Shown piece by piece: positions 1 to 6,857 of a stretch of DNA of 7,186 nucleotides. Below the pieces are notes generated by a model that saw nothing but the letters and a program-made list of their open reading frames with translations, was not told where the DNA came from and made no database searches. The translations under genes and the position numbers were made by a program. How positions within the stretch are numbered: the stretch's first letter is position 1; each line of letters opens with the position of its first letter. Source of the DNA: Ignavibacteriaceae bacterium (GTDB lineage Bacteria > Bacteroidota > Ignavibacteria > Ignavibacteriales > Ignavibacteriaceae); assembly GCA_026193755.1 (NCBI GenBank), contig JAPHUI010000323.1:1-7186 (forward strand), in the 5' to 3' direction.

Positions 1-661
1 CGTGATCTTCCTTTTCCAAAGCAATAATTACTTCTGAAACATGGTTCATATAAATAATATCCATTAAATCCGCTAAGGTTCCTCTTACCCGAATATTTTT
101 ATAAACTTTACCAACATTTTTCTCATTTACAGCTATGTATGCCTCGACATCCAGACCTAATGCAGGGTGTTCAAGAATCTGATCGTGAACTTCCCGGGCT
201 TTGGAATTGTAACCAACAATAACTGCAGTTTTTCTGCCGATACCTTTGATTAAAAGTGCTCTTTGAATGCTTCTTACAAATAATCTGCCTATTGCAATAA
301 ATAGAAAGAGGAAAAACCAATAAATAAATATTAAAATCCTGTAACTTGATTGCACTCCTTCGATATAATCACTGATGAAAATCACAAAAAAGATGATGAA
401 TATTCCTACGAAAGTTGCTTTGAATAAAGAAGAGATTTCATCAAACCTTGAAGAAGCAAACCAGGTACGGTACATTCCAAAAAAAGTAAAAACAATAAGC
501 CAGTAAAAGTAAAAGACAATCATTGGGAGGAACATTTCCGGCATAATAAGGATTTTAAACCAGCCGGTTTCTATCCTGACATAAAAAAATGCTACCCATG
601 CAAGATTTATAAAGATAGAATCAGCAAACAGAACTGATATTTTCTGAGTTTTTTTGTTCAA
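1..661 (-). CDS. Polyprenyl-phosphate hexose-1-phosphate transferase, N-terminal part (WbaP/WcaJ-like), 3' end outside window
   Basis: This frame is open to the left edge and gives 220 residues, about half of a protein that is usually 450-480 residues long. The visible part has four or five hydrophobic membrane segments (roughly residues 8-28, 43-61, 80-97 and 107-125). The FGMYR motif at 61-65 is typical of the family after the second segment. A soluble Rossmann-like (CoA_binding_3) domain then begins at AVIVGYNSKAREV (146-158). The C-terminal sugar-transferase domain that carries catalysis would lie beyond position 1, so the activity is inferred. Family members transfer a hexose-1-phosphate from a UDP-sugar to undecaprenyl phosphate, the first step of repeat-unit assembly. 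There is no ATG before M40, and starting there would remove the first membrane segment. The TTG at 661 gives MNKKTQKISVLFAD, a normal-looking N-terminus; TTGs at 673 and 676 are alternatives. The in-frame stop at 683-685 limits the 5' end. The gene follows the ExoA-like transferase by 31 bp, probably in one operon. Confidence 0.85.
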   Translation of the reverse strand, partial: MNKKTQKISVLFADSIFINLAWVAFFYVRIETGWFKILIMPEMFLPMIVFYFYWLIVFTFFGMYRTWFASSRFDEISSLFKATFVGIFIIFFVIFISDYIEGVQSSYRILIFIYWFFLFLFIAIGRLFVRSIQRALLIKGIGRKTAVIVGYNSKAREVHDQILEHPALGLDVEAYIAVNEKNVGKVYKNIRVRGTLADLMDIIYMNHVSEVIIALEKEDH

Positions 662-692
662 TGTTTCTAACAACAAAAATATTTATTAATTA

Positions 693-1697
693 CTACCACC
701 TTTTTGAACGAGGTAAAAATAGGCCAACAATAAAACCTAGACCCCAGGAAAAATGCAACAGAAAAATTATAAATGAAATCAGCGGTATAAAATGTAAATT
801 CTCTTTTGAGATTTTGAGAAATACACTTAAAAGATTTACCAAAAAGTAACACAGTAAAACAGTAAAAAGAAAAATCGGATTCAGGACAGAAAATAAAGTT
901 AAAATTAAAATTATCATCAATGTAACTACAAAAGATGGTGGAACAAGATGTGTTATTTTAACCGCAGAGTTATGTTTCTTGAACATGTGAACTCTGAGTA
1001 TTCCATATCTGAACATCTGCTGAACAAATTTCGAAACCGTTCTTCTTGGATGATAATAACTTTTAATATTTGGAGAAAAGAAAATTTTGTAACCTGCTTT
1101 CCTGATTCTCCAATTCAATTCAGAGTCTTCGGATATAGAAAAATTTTCCTGAAAGTAACCAATCTCATCAAACAATTCTCTTTTGTATGCTGCATAAACT
1201 ACTGTGTCAACAAATTGTTCTTTCCTGCTCCAGCGATATGGTGCACTTCCCATACCAAATGGGTTTTCCATTGCCATTGCAATTGCCTTCTGGACAAAGG
1301 TGAAACCTACATTTATTTGCGTACCGCCTGTTATTTTAAGATTCTTTTCATTTAAATATTTATTGTTGAAAAAAATGAAATCAGGATCAAGGGAGGCGTG
1401 CGCTCCTAGAATAATTATTACTTCCCCATTTGATTTTTTAATGCCAATATTTAATGATGTCGGAGTTTTTCTTACGGGATTTTCAAGCACAGAGATATTA
1501 GAAAATTTTTGCTGATATTCTTTTATTTTGTCAATAGTATCGTCTGTAGAGTGTCCATCAACAATAACAATATCTACAAGGCTCATATCATAGTTCTGAT
1601 TTAAGATTGAGTCCAGACAATTAGTAATATTATCCCGTTCATTGTATGTTGGAATAACGATCGAAAAGCTGTGGTTCTTTGTTAAAGAATCAGTCAT
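693..1697 (-). CDS. ExoA-like GT2 glycosyltransferase with C-terminal membrane segments
   Basis: This 334-residue protein starts at an ATG and has a GT-A glycosyltransferase family 2 domain. Motifs in order are SIVIPTYNE (12-20), VIVDGHSTDDT (44-54, nucleotide binding), ILGAHA (96-101, at the usual DxD position), VDTVVYAAYKRE (163-174), the acceptor/base motif SEDSELNWR (189-197), and HPRRT (216-220) with QQMFRYG (226-232). Hydrophobic segments follow at about 256-294 and 303-327, the latter including HFSWGLGF. This layout matches the succinoglycan ExoA-like branch, which adds a sugar to a lipid-linked intermediate at the cytoplasmic membrane face. Donor and acceptor cannot be told from sequence. 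The first Asp of the expected D-A/G-H motif appears to be Gly98, leaving Ala99-His100. The gene lies 133 bp after the GT4 gene and 31 bp before the initiating transferase. Confidence 0.9.
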   Translation of the reverse strand: MTDSLTKNHSFSIVIPTYNERDNITNCLDSILNQNYDMSLVDIVIVDGHSTDDTIDKIKEYQQKFSNISVLENPVRKTPTSLNIGIKKSNGEVIIILGAHASLDPDFIFFNNKYLNEKNLKITGGTQINVGFTFVQKAIAMAMENPFGMGSAPYRWSRKEQFVDTVVYAAYKRELFDEIGYFQENFSISEDSELNWRIRKAGYKIFFSPNIKSYYHPRRTVSKFVQQMFRYGILRVHMFKKHNSAVKITHLVPPSFVVTLMIILILTLFSVLNPIFLFTVLLCYFLVNLLSVFLKISKENLHFIPLISFIIFLLHFSWGLGFIVGLFLPRSKRW

Positions 1698-1808
1698 TAA
1701 AACTCAACTAATTAGCTCTCAAATTTTTATTATGTTTATTAGTTCTATAACAAGTGTACACATCTAATATCATTTTTTAAATTGTTAAAATAGGAAATCC
1801 TGAATAGA
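1698..1808 (-). other. Intergenic spacer upstream of the ExoA-like gene
   Basis: This is the larger part of the 133-bp gap between the GT4 and ExoA-like genes. It has no plausible ORF or RNA gene. It contains a short palindrome GTGTACAC (1754-1761) and AT-rich hexamers, including TTGTTA with TAATAA 15 bases later on the minus strand, but that spacing is short for a sigma-70 promoter. An extra internal promoter for the last two genes is possible and unproven. Confidence 0.25.
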
Positions 1809-1824
1809 AAAAATTGCAATTTTT
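1809..1824. terminator. 16-bp AT-rich perfect palindrome after the GT4 gene, possible weak terminator
   Basis: The sequence AAAAATTGCAATTTTT reads the same on both strands and begins seven bases after the TAA of the GT4 gene at 1831. As RNA on the minus strand it gives at most a six-pair all A-U stem with a short loop and is followed by one more T, so it would be a poor terminator. It could equally be a protein-binding site or chance in AT-rich DNA. Confidence 0.2.
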
Positions 1825-1830
1825 ACTGCA

Positions 1831-3030
1831 TTATACATACTCCAAATCCTTGTAGAGCTGGATTAAGACTTTGGAATCATTTGCCCAGTTATATTTTTCA
1901 TACACTGCTTCTACACCATTCACACCAAATGGAATTTTAGAAAACAAAATTCCTTCGGCTACTTTCGCAAAATGTTCAGGATCATTCGATTTGAAACACA
2001 ATCCACAATTGGTCTCTTTCAATATTCTTTCTAAAGGTATCGCATCTGATGTTAACACAGGTTTTTCCTGCAACATATATTCAAAAAGTTTATGCGGGAT
2101 AGTTGTATTGATAAAATCATTTTGGGGCTGAGGTATTATACATATGCTTGCGACTTTGAAAAAAAAAGATAAGTTTTCCTGACCGGGCCAATCGATTAGT
2201 TTTACAGCTTTTTCTAACTCATTTTTTTTAACTAGATTTGAAAGTGTCCTTACATACTCACCATCACCCACAATTAGCAAAATAGCATCAAGAACTCTTC
2301 TTTGTAATATTTCCATTGCTAAGATAGCTGTATCTAATCCTCTTTCTATACTCACACGCCCGGTATATAGTAATACTTTTTTTTCAGAGAGTTCATTAAA
2401 CTCAGTTTGCCTTTCTGATATTTGACTAGATGAATAATGGGATTGTTCTAAGTCAGCAGTATTAGAAACAATATGAACCTTACTTTCTTCAACACCTAAT
2501 TCTAATAAACGATATTTACTCTCGTCCACTACAACAATAATTTTATCCGACCATTTAAGACATAACGTTTCAAGAACACCAGCAAGTTTAGGATTTTTAA
2601 ATAGCTTATTGATCACTCCCCTTTTATTAAAAAATCTAAGAGCAGCCGGATAATTTTCATGCATATCAAAAATTACTGGTAGATGAAACAACTTGCCAAA
2701 AAATATTGCTATTGGAACCATTGGCAAATCGTGAGCATGAATAAAGCCAGCCTTGAATTTTATAATTGACTTAAATACTAGTAAGAGAAATCTTGGATTG
2801 AAAAAGATTGGAAAATTAATTATGCGATTTAAACGTTGAGATTTAAATAATGCTTTTACTCTAACTATTTCGCAAGACTCATATACAGGATTCAATTGCC
2901 TATCATACTGATTGCAAGCTACCAGAACTTTATATCCCGCTTCTGATAAACTTTTAATTTCTTTTTCTAATCTGATGTCTGGCGGGAATGTACCTTGCGA
3001 AATCATTAATATATTTTTTTTCAAAATCAT
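1831..3030 (-). CDS. GT4-family glycosyltransferase (GT-B fold)
   Basis: A full-length GT-B glycosyltransferase of 399 residues when started at the ATG at 3030. The N-terminal half has SQGTFPPDIRLEKEI (about 11-25), a common opening of GT4 enzymes, then HAHDLP (98-103) and FDMHENYP (121-128). The C-terminal donor-binding half has LLYTGRVSIERGLD (220-233), IVGDGEY (253-259) and PHKLFEYM (312-319), with the conserved Glu318. The partner Glu of the EX7E motif is absent (Thr at that place), as in many NxxxPxKLFEY-type members. No membrane segment is evident, so it is probably cytosolic or peripheral. It would add one sugar from an NDP-sugar with retention of configuration; the sugar is unknown. 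An in-frame TTG at 3045 would add five residues and overlap the upstream stop by four bases. I prefer ATG because MILKKNILMISQ resembles family N-termini. Confidence 0.92.
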   Translation of the reverse strand: MILKKNILMISQGTFPPDIRLEKEIKSLSEAGYKVLVACNQYDRQLNPVYESCEIVRVKALFKSQRLNRIINFPIFFNPRFLLLVFKSIIKFKAGFIHAHDLPMVPIAIFFGKLFHLPVIFDMHENYPAALRFFNKRGVINKLFKNPKLAGVLETLCLKWSDKIIVVVDESKYRLLELGVEESKVHIVSNTADLEQSHYSSSQISERQTEFNELSEKKVLLYTGRVSIERGLDTAILAMEILQRRVLDAILLIVGDGEYVRTLSNLVKKNELEKAVKLIDWPGQENLSFFFKVASICIIPQPQNDFINTTIPHKLFEYMLQEKPVLTSDAIPLERILKETNCGLCFKSNDPEHFAKVAEGILFSKIPFGVNGVEAVYEKYNWANDSKVLIQLYKDLEYV

Positions 3031-3041
3031 AACTAATAGTA

Positions 3042-4001
3042 TCAATTTTTAAATTGATTTGAAGGGTAGATAAAAACCAATAAGAAACTGTAGAAACCTC
3101 TCTTTATTAAATCTTTGTTGAAACTTAACACTCCTGCAAAAACAAATAGCGGAGACCTTATGAATAATCCAATGTGATGAATAATCATACTAAGATAAAA
3201 TTCTGGTCCGTGAAAATGTTTCTGAAAATATTTTACTGTGGAGAATGATCTATATTTGTTCTTAAACCACGATTCACCTTTCGCTGACTTTCCTTTGAGA
3301 TGAATAATCGAGGTTTCCGGATAATAGATAATTTTTCCACTATTTTTTTTATGACGATAACACAAATCTGTATCTTCCATATAGAAAAAGAATCTTTCAT
3401 CAAATGCAGACAAATCAATAAAAGTTTTTCGTCTGAGGAAAAGAAATGCCCCTGTTACCACATCTACCTTTGTAACTTCATTTATCCCTCTATTCATTAA
3501 ATGATATTTGTTGAAATATTTTGATTTTGGAAACAGCAAATAAAGGAAAAAATTAGAAGTAAATACATTTAGTAATGTTGGAAAATCGTAAACAGATTTT
3601 TGAAGGGATCTGTCTTCATTCAATAATTTGCATCCAATAATGCATTTTTCATTAACTGATTCAGCATATTCAAAAACTTTTTTAATCGAATTCTCAAACA
3701 GAACGGTATCATTGTTCAGGAACAGAACATATTTCCCCTTGGAAATTTTAACTCCCTGGTTATTGGCTGCACCAAATCCCTTGTTAATGTCATTTTTGAT
3801 TAATTTAATTCTATCACAATTTTTCAATTGTTTTTCGATATCACCTTCCACTGAGTTATTATCAACAACAATTATCTCATAATTTAATTCTTTGGTAAAC
3901 TCATTAACAGAATTAAGGCAATTCTTCAACAATACAGTTGAATTATAATTAACTATAATTACCGAAACATCTATTTCTAATTCCTGAACTTGCTTTTCCA
4001 T
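3042..4001 (-). CDS. GT2 glycosyltransferase, rhamnosyltransferase-like (WbbL/RfbF type)
   Basis: A 319-residue GT-A enzyme starting at ATG. Motifs are VSVIIVNYNS (12-21), EIIVVDNNS (42-50), NKGFGAANNQG (73-83, a signature of this branch), LNNDT at 95-99 serving as the DxD metal-binding site, VVTGAFLFLRR (181-191), and FFYMEDTDLCYR (205-216), which holds the likely catalytic-base Asp/Glu. His234 in SIIHLKGKSA is typical of rhamnosyltransferase-like members. Short hydrophobic stretches at about 268-293 and 303-313 could associate with the membrane. Relatives transfer rhamnose or other sugars to lipid-linked glycans; the dTDP-rhamnose donor is only a family-level guess, and no rml genes are in the window. 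Its start lies 25 bp inside the end of the flippase gene, and its TGA sits just before the GT4 start, so translation of the three is probably coupled. Confidence 0.92.
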   Translation of the reverse strand: MEKQVQELEIDVSVIIVNYNSTVLLKNCLNSVNEFTKELNYEIIVVDNNSVEGDIEKQLKNCDRIKLIKNDINKGFGAANNQGVKISKGKYVLFLNNDTVLFENSIKKVFEYAESVNEKCIIGCKLLNEDRSLQKSVYDFPTLLNVFTSNFFLYLLFPKSKYFNKYHLMNRGINEVTKVDVVTGAFLFLRRKTFIDLSAFDERFFFYMEDTDLCYRHKKNSGKIIYYPETSIIHLKGKSAKGESWFKNKYRSFSTVKYFQKHFHGPEFYLSMIIHHIGLFIRSPLFVFAGVLSFNKDLIKRGFYSFLLVFIYPSNQFKN

Positions 4002-5428
4002 GAATCATAATTAATTGCTCTTAGAAGGAGATTTATTTCCTCCGGAGAAAAATACTTTAGTTTAATTGTTAAAATTAGGGTAAGAAGAAATGCTAAAGGT
4101 AAATAAACATAGAACGGTAAAAAGGATAAAGCTATGGCTCCAATCACAAAAGGAATTAACCATTTTGCTACTCGGATTGAAATGAAATTAAATTGGATAC
4201 CAATTCCTCTTAAAATAAAAATGAAAAATAACGTTCCGGCTGCACCTGCAGCAATTCGTGCAAAAGCAACTCCTGTACCTGAATATATTGGAGTGAGGAT
4301 TATAACGAGTATAACCTGAACAAAAACGATTAATAGTGTGCCAAAGAAATTAAATTTCTGCTTGTTATAAACTGTGAGAAGGTTTAAAGTGAATGTGTTG
4401 AAATAGGTAAAAAGAATCGACCAGAATAAAATAGTCATAGGCAAGTAAGCATCTGAATATTCATTCCCGAATATAAGACTGATTATATGTTCAGCTTTAA
4501 ATGTTATGATAAATGAAATAGCAAATGAAAACAGGAAAAGTATTTTATATACTAAACGAGTTGCAGGCATAGTACCACTACTTCCTGTTTCTCTTCCACG
4601 GACAATTAGTGGAAAGACAGTTGTTATTAGCGCGAGAGGAATTATTCCTAAAGGAACTGTTAGTCGAAGTGCTGCAGAGTATAAGCCCACTGCATATTCC
4701 GAACCCAGCCCTCTGAGTAGAAGAATATCTGCTTGTTGAAATGCTGTGGTAAGAACAACTGTACCGAATAAAGGAAGGGACTCCTTAACAAGCCAGTATC
4801 CGTGTTTAAAAGAAAAATTAAATCTGTATCTGTATTTTTTTTTAAGAAAAATAATAAGCAGCAAAAACCCAGGAATGTTAGCTGCCACGTAAACAATTAC
4901 CAAGTACTCAAGTCCTCCGTCTACATACGGCATTAAAAAGACAAGTATCAGTAGGAACAAACTATCTATAGTGTTAAACAACATAACACTGAACATATTC
5001 AAATTAACTTTAAATAAAACTTCAAGGAGTTCACGGAAATTCATGAACTTGGAAGAGAAAATGATGCTGAGAAAAAGAACATTGGATAATAATATTTCCT
5101 TTGAAGTAAGGTTTGTTAATTTGGAAGCACCGTTAAATACTATAAATAAAGCAAATAGTAGAAAAATTCTAAGAGTGAATGCTGTGTTGAGCAGATCATA
5201 TGTGGCATCTTTTTTTGAAGTTTCCCTGAATACAATTGGGGCAAAACCAACATCTATAAATTTTGATAATAAAACAGTTAATGCTACAATTGATGAAAAT
5301 AGACCATATTGCTCCACTCCAAGATTACGTGCAATTAGGGTAACTGAGGCAAGAGTAAAAAGTAGTTCTACCCCTTTACCTAAAAAAATTGAGGAGACAT
5401 TACCTGAAACTTTTATGGTTTGAGACAT
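3977..5428 (-). CDS. Wzx-type oligosaccharide flippase (MOP/PST family)
   Basis: A 483-residue, very hydrophobic integral membrane protein with about 12-14 predicted helices, the normal size and layout of Wzx/PST flippases. Family features are the N-terminal GNVSSIFLGKGVELLFTL (9-26) and ARNLGVEQYGLFSSI (33-47), the second-half motif QQADILLLRGLGSEYAVGLY (231-250), LIFGNEYSDAYLP (318-330), and STP-free GTGVAFARIAAG (384-395). Such proteins move undecaprenyl-pyrophosphate-linked repeat units from the inner to the outer leaflet of the cytoplasmic membrane. The soluble C-terminal tail SPEEINLLLRAINY (461-474) is common in the family. The ATG at 5428 has no Shine-Dalgarno-like sequence. The gene sits 49 bp after the membrane GT2 gene and overlaps the next gene by 25 bp, as expected inside a glycan operon. 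Wzx is the best call; the name is functional and does not imply a close E. coli ortholog. Confidence 0.93.
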   Translation of the reverse strand: MSQTIKVSGNVSSIFLGKGVELLFTLASVTLIARNLGVEQYGLFSSIVALTVLLSKFIDVGFAPIVFRETSKKDATYDLLNTAFTLRIFLLFALFIVFNGASKLTNLTSKEILLSNVLFLSIIFSSKFMNFRELLEVLFKVNLNMFSVMLFNTIDSLFLLILVFLMPYVDGGLEYLVIVYVAANIPGFLLLIIFLKKKYRYRFNFSFKHGYWLVKESLPLFGTVVLTTAFQQADILLLRGLGSEYAVGLYSAALRLTVPLGIIPLALITTVFPLIVRGRETGSSGTMPATRLVYKILFLFSFAISFIITFKAEHIISLIFGNEYSDAYLPMTILFWSILFTYFNTFTLNLLTVYNKQKFNFFGTLLIVFVQVILVIILTPIYSGTGVAFARIAAGAAGTLFFIFILRGIGIQFNFISIRVAKWLIPFVIGAIALSFLPFYVYLPLAFLLTLILTIKLKYFSPEEINLLLRAINYDSWKSKFRN

Positions 5429-5477
5429 TGGTCAAAGTAAATTAAAAATCATTTAGTAGCCTAACTATAACTCTTGC

Positions 5478-6647
5478 TCATCGTGGTGTGGGATCCCACG
5501 TAGATTTATATTTTTTTGTGAAGTATCTATAAAAACCCTTTAGTAACGCATAATTTGAGATAAGAAAATAATAAGGTATTTGAAATATTCTAATATTTAT
5601 TTTCAATCTGTCAATGAAATATCCTATAATACCTGAAATAATAACAACAGAAAGTATAATTAATACCACATTGTAAAAAATACCCGCGCGATCTATAGAT
5701 ATTGCTAAATTGGATAAGAAAAGAATAATTAAAATTAGAGGGGTGAACCATCTTATTATTTTGTGCGACCAAATATTATAACTGATTAAAAGCCTCTTTG
5801 AAAACAATAACTTTTTTACTTGTTTTATGGTTTCAAAACTTCTAGGAATTATTCTTACTTTTCTTTCAGATTCCCACTTGATAGATGGAGCTACTGTTTC
5901 ACTTGCGATGGCTTCTTTACAGTAAACCATATCCTTATCCTGTTCAAGAATTTTGAGGGATAAAAATAAGTCGTCAACTACGGGTATATCGGATGGCATC
6001 GGAACAAAATTTTCTTTTTTTATACTGTAAATTCCTCCATTAGCACCTATCAGATATCCCAGGCTTCCTTCACAGTTTTTAATCCACGATTCATACTTCC
6101 AGTAAGTAGCCTCTTTGTTTCCAGTTGCTACAGAACCAGATTTTTCCAGTAAAAGCAGCCTGCCAGATACCCCCCCTACTCTGTCATCAGCATAATACTT
6201 TGCTAATTCAGCAATAGCATTATTATCGTAAACGGTGTTGGAGTCACTAAAGACCAATACCTCACAGTTCGCTTTTTTTACTATATCATTAATAACGAAT
6301 TTCTTGCCCCTTCTTTTTTCAAAAGGAATAAAAATAATATTTGAATATTTTTTAATAAACTGAGAGATGATTTCAATTGTTCGATCTGTAGAACCATCTG
6401 ACCCCACTATTATCTCAAACTTTTCCTTAGGATAATTTTGTTCACATAAATTAGTTAATGTATTTTCAATCACAGTTTCTTCATTATAAGCAGAAATTAA
6501 GATTGAAATTTTTGGTGAGAGGTTTTCGTCAACTTTATATTTTTTTTTAAAAAAAAGAGATGATAATTGAACACTAACAGGATAGAAAATGTACGTATGT
6601 AAAATTAAAAAAAAACTGACAAAGAATATGAGAATTGTAAAATGCAT
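5478..6647 (-). CDS. Membrane-anchored GT2 glycosyltransferase (processive/IcaA-like architecture)
   Basis: A 389-residue protein with an N-terminal membrane segment (about 3-31), a cytosolic GT-A domain and two or three C-terminal segments (about 299-317, 323-344 and 353-370). Motifs are ISILISAYNEE (47-57), IVGSDGSTDRT (80-90), FSDSNT (133-138, DxD-type with Asp135 and Asn137), GANGGIYSIKK (201-211), VVDDLFLSLKI (223-233, the ED-type site) and ERKVRI (261-266), which stands where processive enzymes have QxxRW. The C-terminus TWDPTPR resembles the TWxPT-x-R ending often seen in this group. Such proteins resemble hyaluronan/poly-GlcNAc synthases, but many inside Wzx/Wzy clusters add single sugars, so processivity is not claimed. 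It is the first gene after the 210-bp gap and probably leads the tightly packed block. Runs of eight or nine A/T bases lie near its 5' end. Confidence 0.9.
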   Translation of the reverse strand: MHFTILIFFVSFFLILHTYIFYPVSVQLSSLFFKKKYKVDENLSPKISILISAYNEETVIENTLTNLCEQNYPKEKFEIIVGSDGSTDRTIEIISQFIKKYSNIIFIPFEKRRGKKFVINDIVKKANCEVLVFSDSNTVYDNNAIAELAKYYADDRVGGVSGRLLLLEKSGSVATGNKEATYWKYESWIKNCEGSLGYLIGANGGIYSIKKENFVPMPSDIPVVDDLFLSLKILEQDKDMVYCKEAIASETVAPSIKWESERKVRIIPRSFETIKQVKKLLFSKRLLISYNIWSHKIIRWFTPLILIILFLSNLAISIDRAGIFYNVVLIILSVVIISGIIGYFIDRLKINIRIFQIPYYFLISNYALLKGFYRYFTKKYKSTWDPTPR

Positions 6648-6758
6648 ACAAATAAACTTTAAATCTTATAAAAAAATTACTAATAATAATATTAGGATAG
6701 AAAAATAACAGAACTTAATAATTCATTAAATAAAACAAATAACCATTTAGAGAAGATA

Positions 6759-6764
6759 ATTATA
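6759..6764 (-). promoter_or_regulatory. Possible -10 element (TATAAT) upstream of the membrane GT2 gene
   Basis: In the 210-bp AT-rich gap the minus strand carries a perfect TATAAT about 110 bases before the ATG at 6647. I see no good TTGACA-like box 16-18 bases upstream and no clean TAnnTTTG element of the Bacteroidota type. In DNA this AT-rich such a hexamer can arise by chance. It is kept because it lies after a likely terminator and before a tightly packed gene block that needs a promoter. The rest of the gap, 6648-6857, shows no convincing ORF or RNA gene. Confidence 0.2.
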
Positions 6765-6830
6765 CTCTATTTGTAATTTCATATCATTCTAATGAAAACT
6801 AATAAATTTATACTGCCGTACTATTTAATT

Positions 6831-6855
6831 AAAAAATCTTTATTTCAATTAAAGA
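6831..6855 (-). terminator. Probable weak intrinsic terminator after the right-edge GT4 gene
   Basis: Two bases past the TAA the minus strand can form a six-base-pair stem, TCTTTA (6855-6850) with TAAAGA (6842-6837), around a seven-base loop, followed directly by six Ts (6836-6831). Position, stem and T-tract order fit a Rho-independent terminator for leftward transcription. The stem has only one G-C pair, so it may be leaky. Confidence 0.4.
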
Positions 6856-6857
6856 CA

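Noticed and set aside
661..849. Short plus-strand frame spanning the junction of the ExoA-like and initiating transferase genes.
   Set aside because: It overlaps the 3' end of a well-supported gene, has no domain, and no plus-strand promoter is evident.
948..1355. Plus-strand open frame of 135 codons opposite the ExoA-like gene.
   Set aside because: It is antisense to a gene with clear GT2 motifs, shows no recognisable domain, and has the low-complexity composition expected of a shadow frame.
3031..3045. TTG at 3045 as the start of the GT4 gene.
   Set aside because: It adds only MILLV before an ATG that gives a family-like N-terminus; kept as an alternative, because the four-base overlap could allow coupling.
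4971..5423. Plus-strand open frame of 150 codons opposite the flippase gene.
   Set aside because: It is fully antisense to the flippase N-terminal half, whose family motifs are clear; the translation has no recognisable domain.
5482..5500. GC-rich inverted repeat with a GTGGGATCCCAC palindrome that looks like a hairpin.
   Set aside because: It lies in the last codons of the membrane GT2 gene (encoding TWDPTPR, a family-typical ending) and has no T-tract after it, so the palindrome is best explained by the codons.
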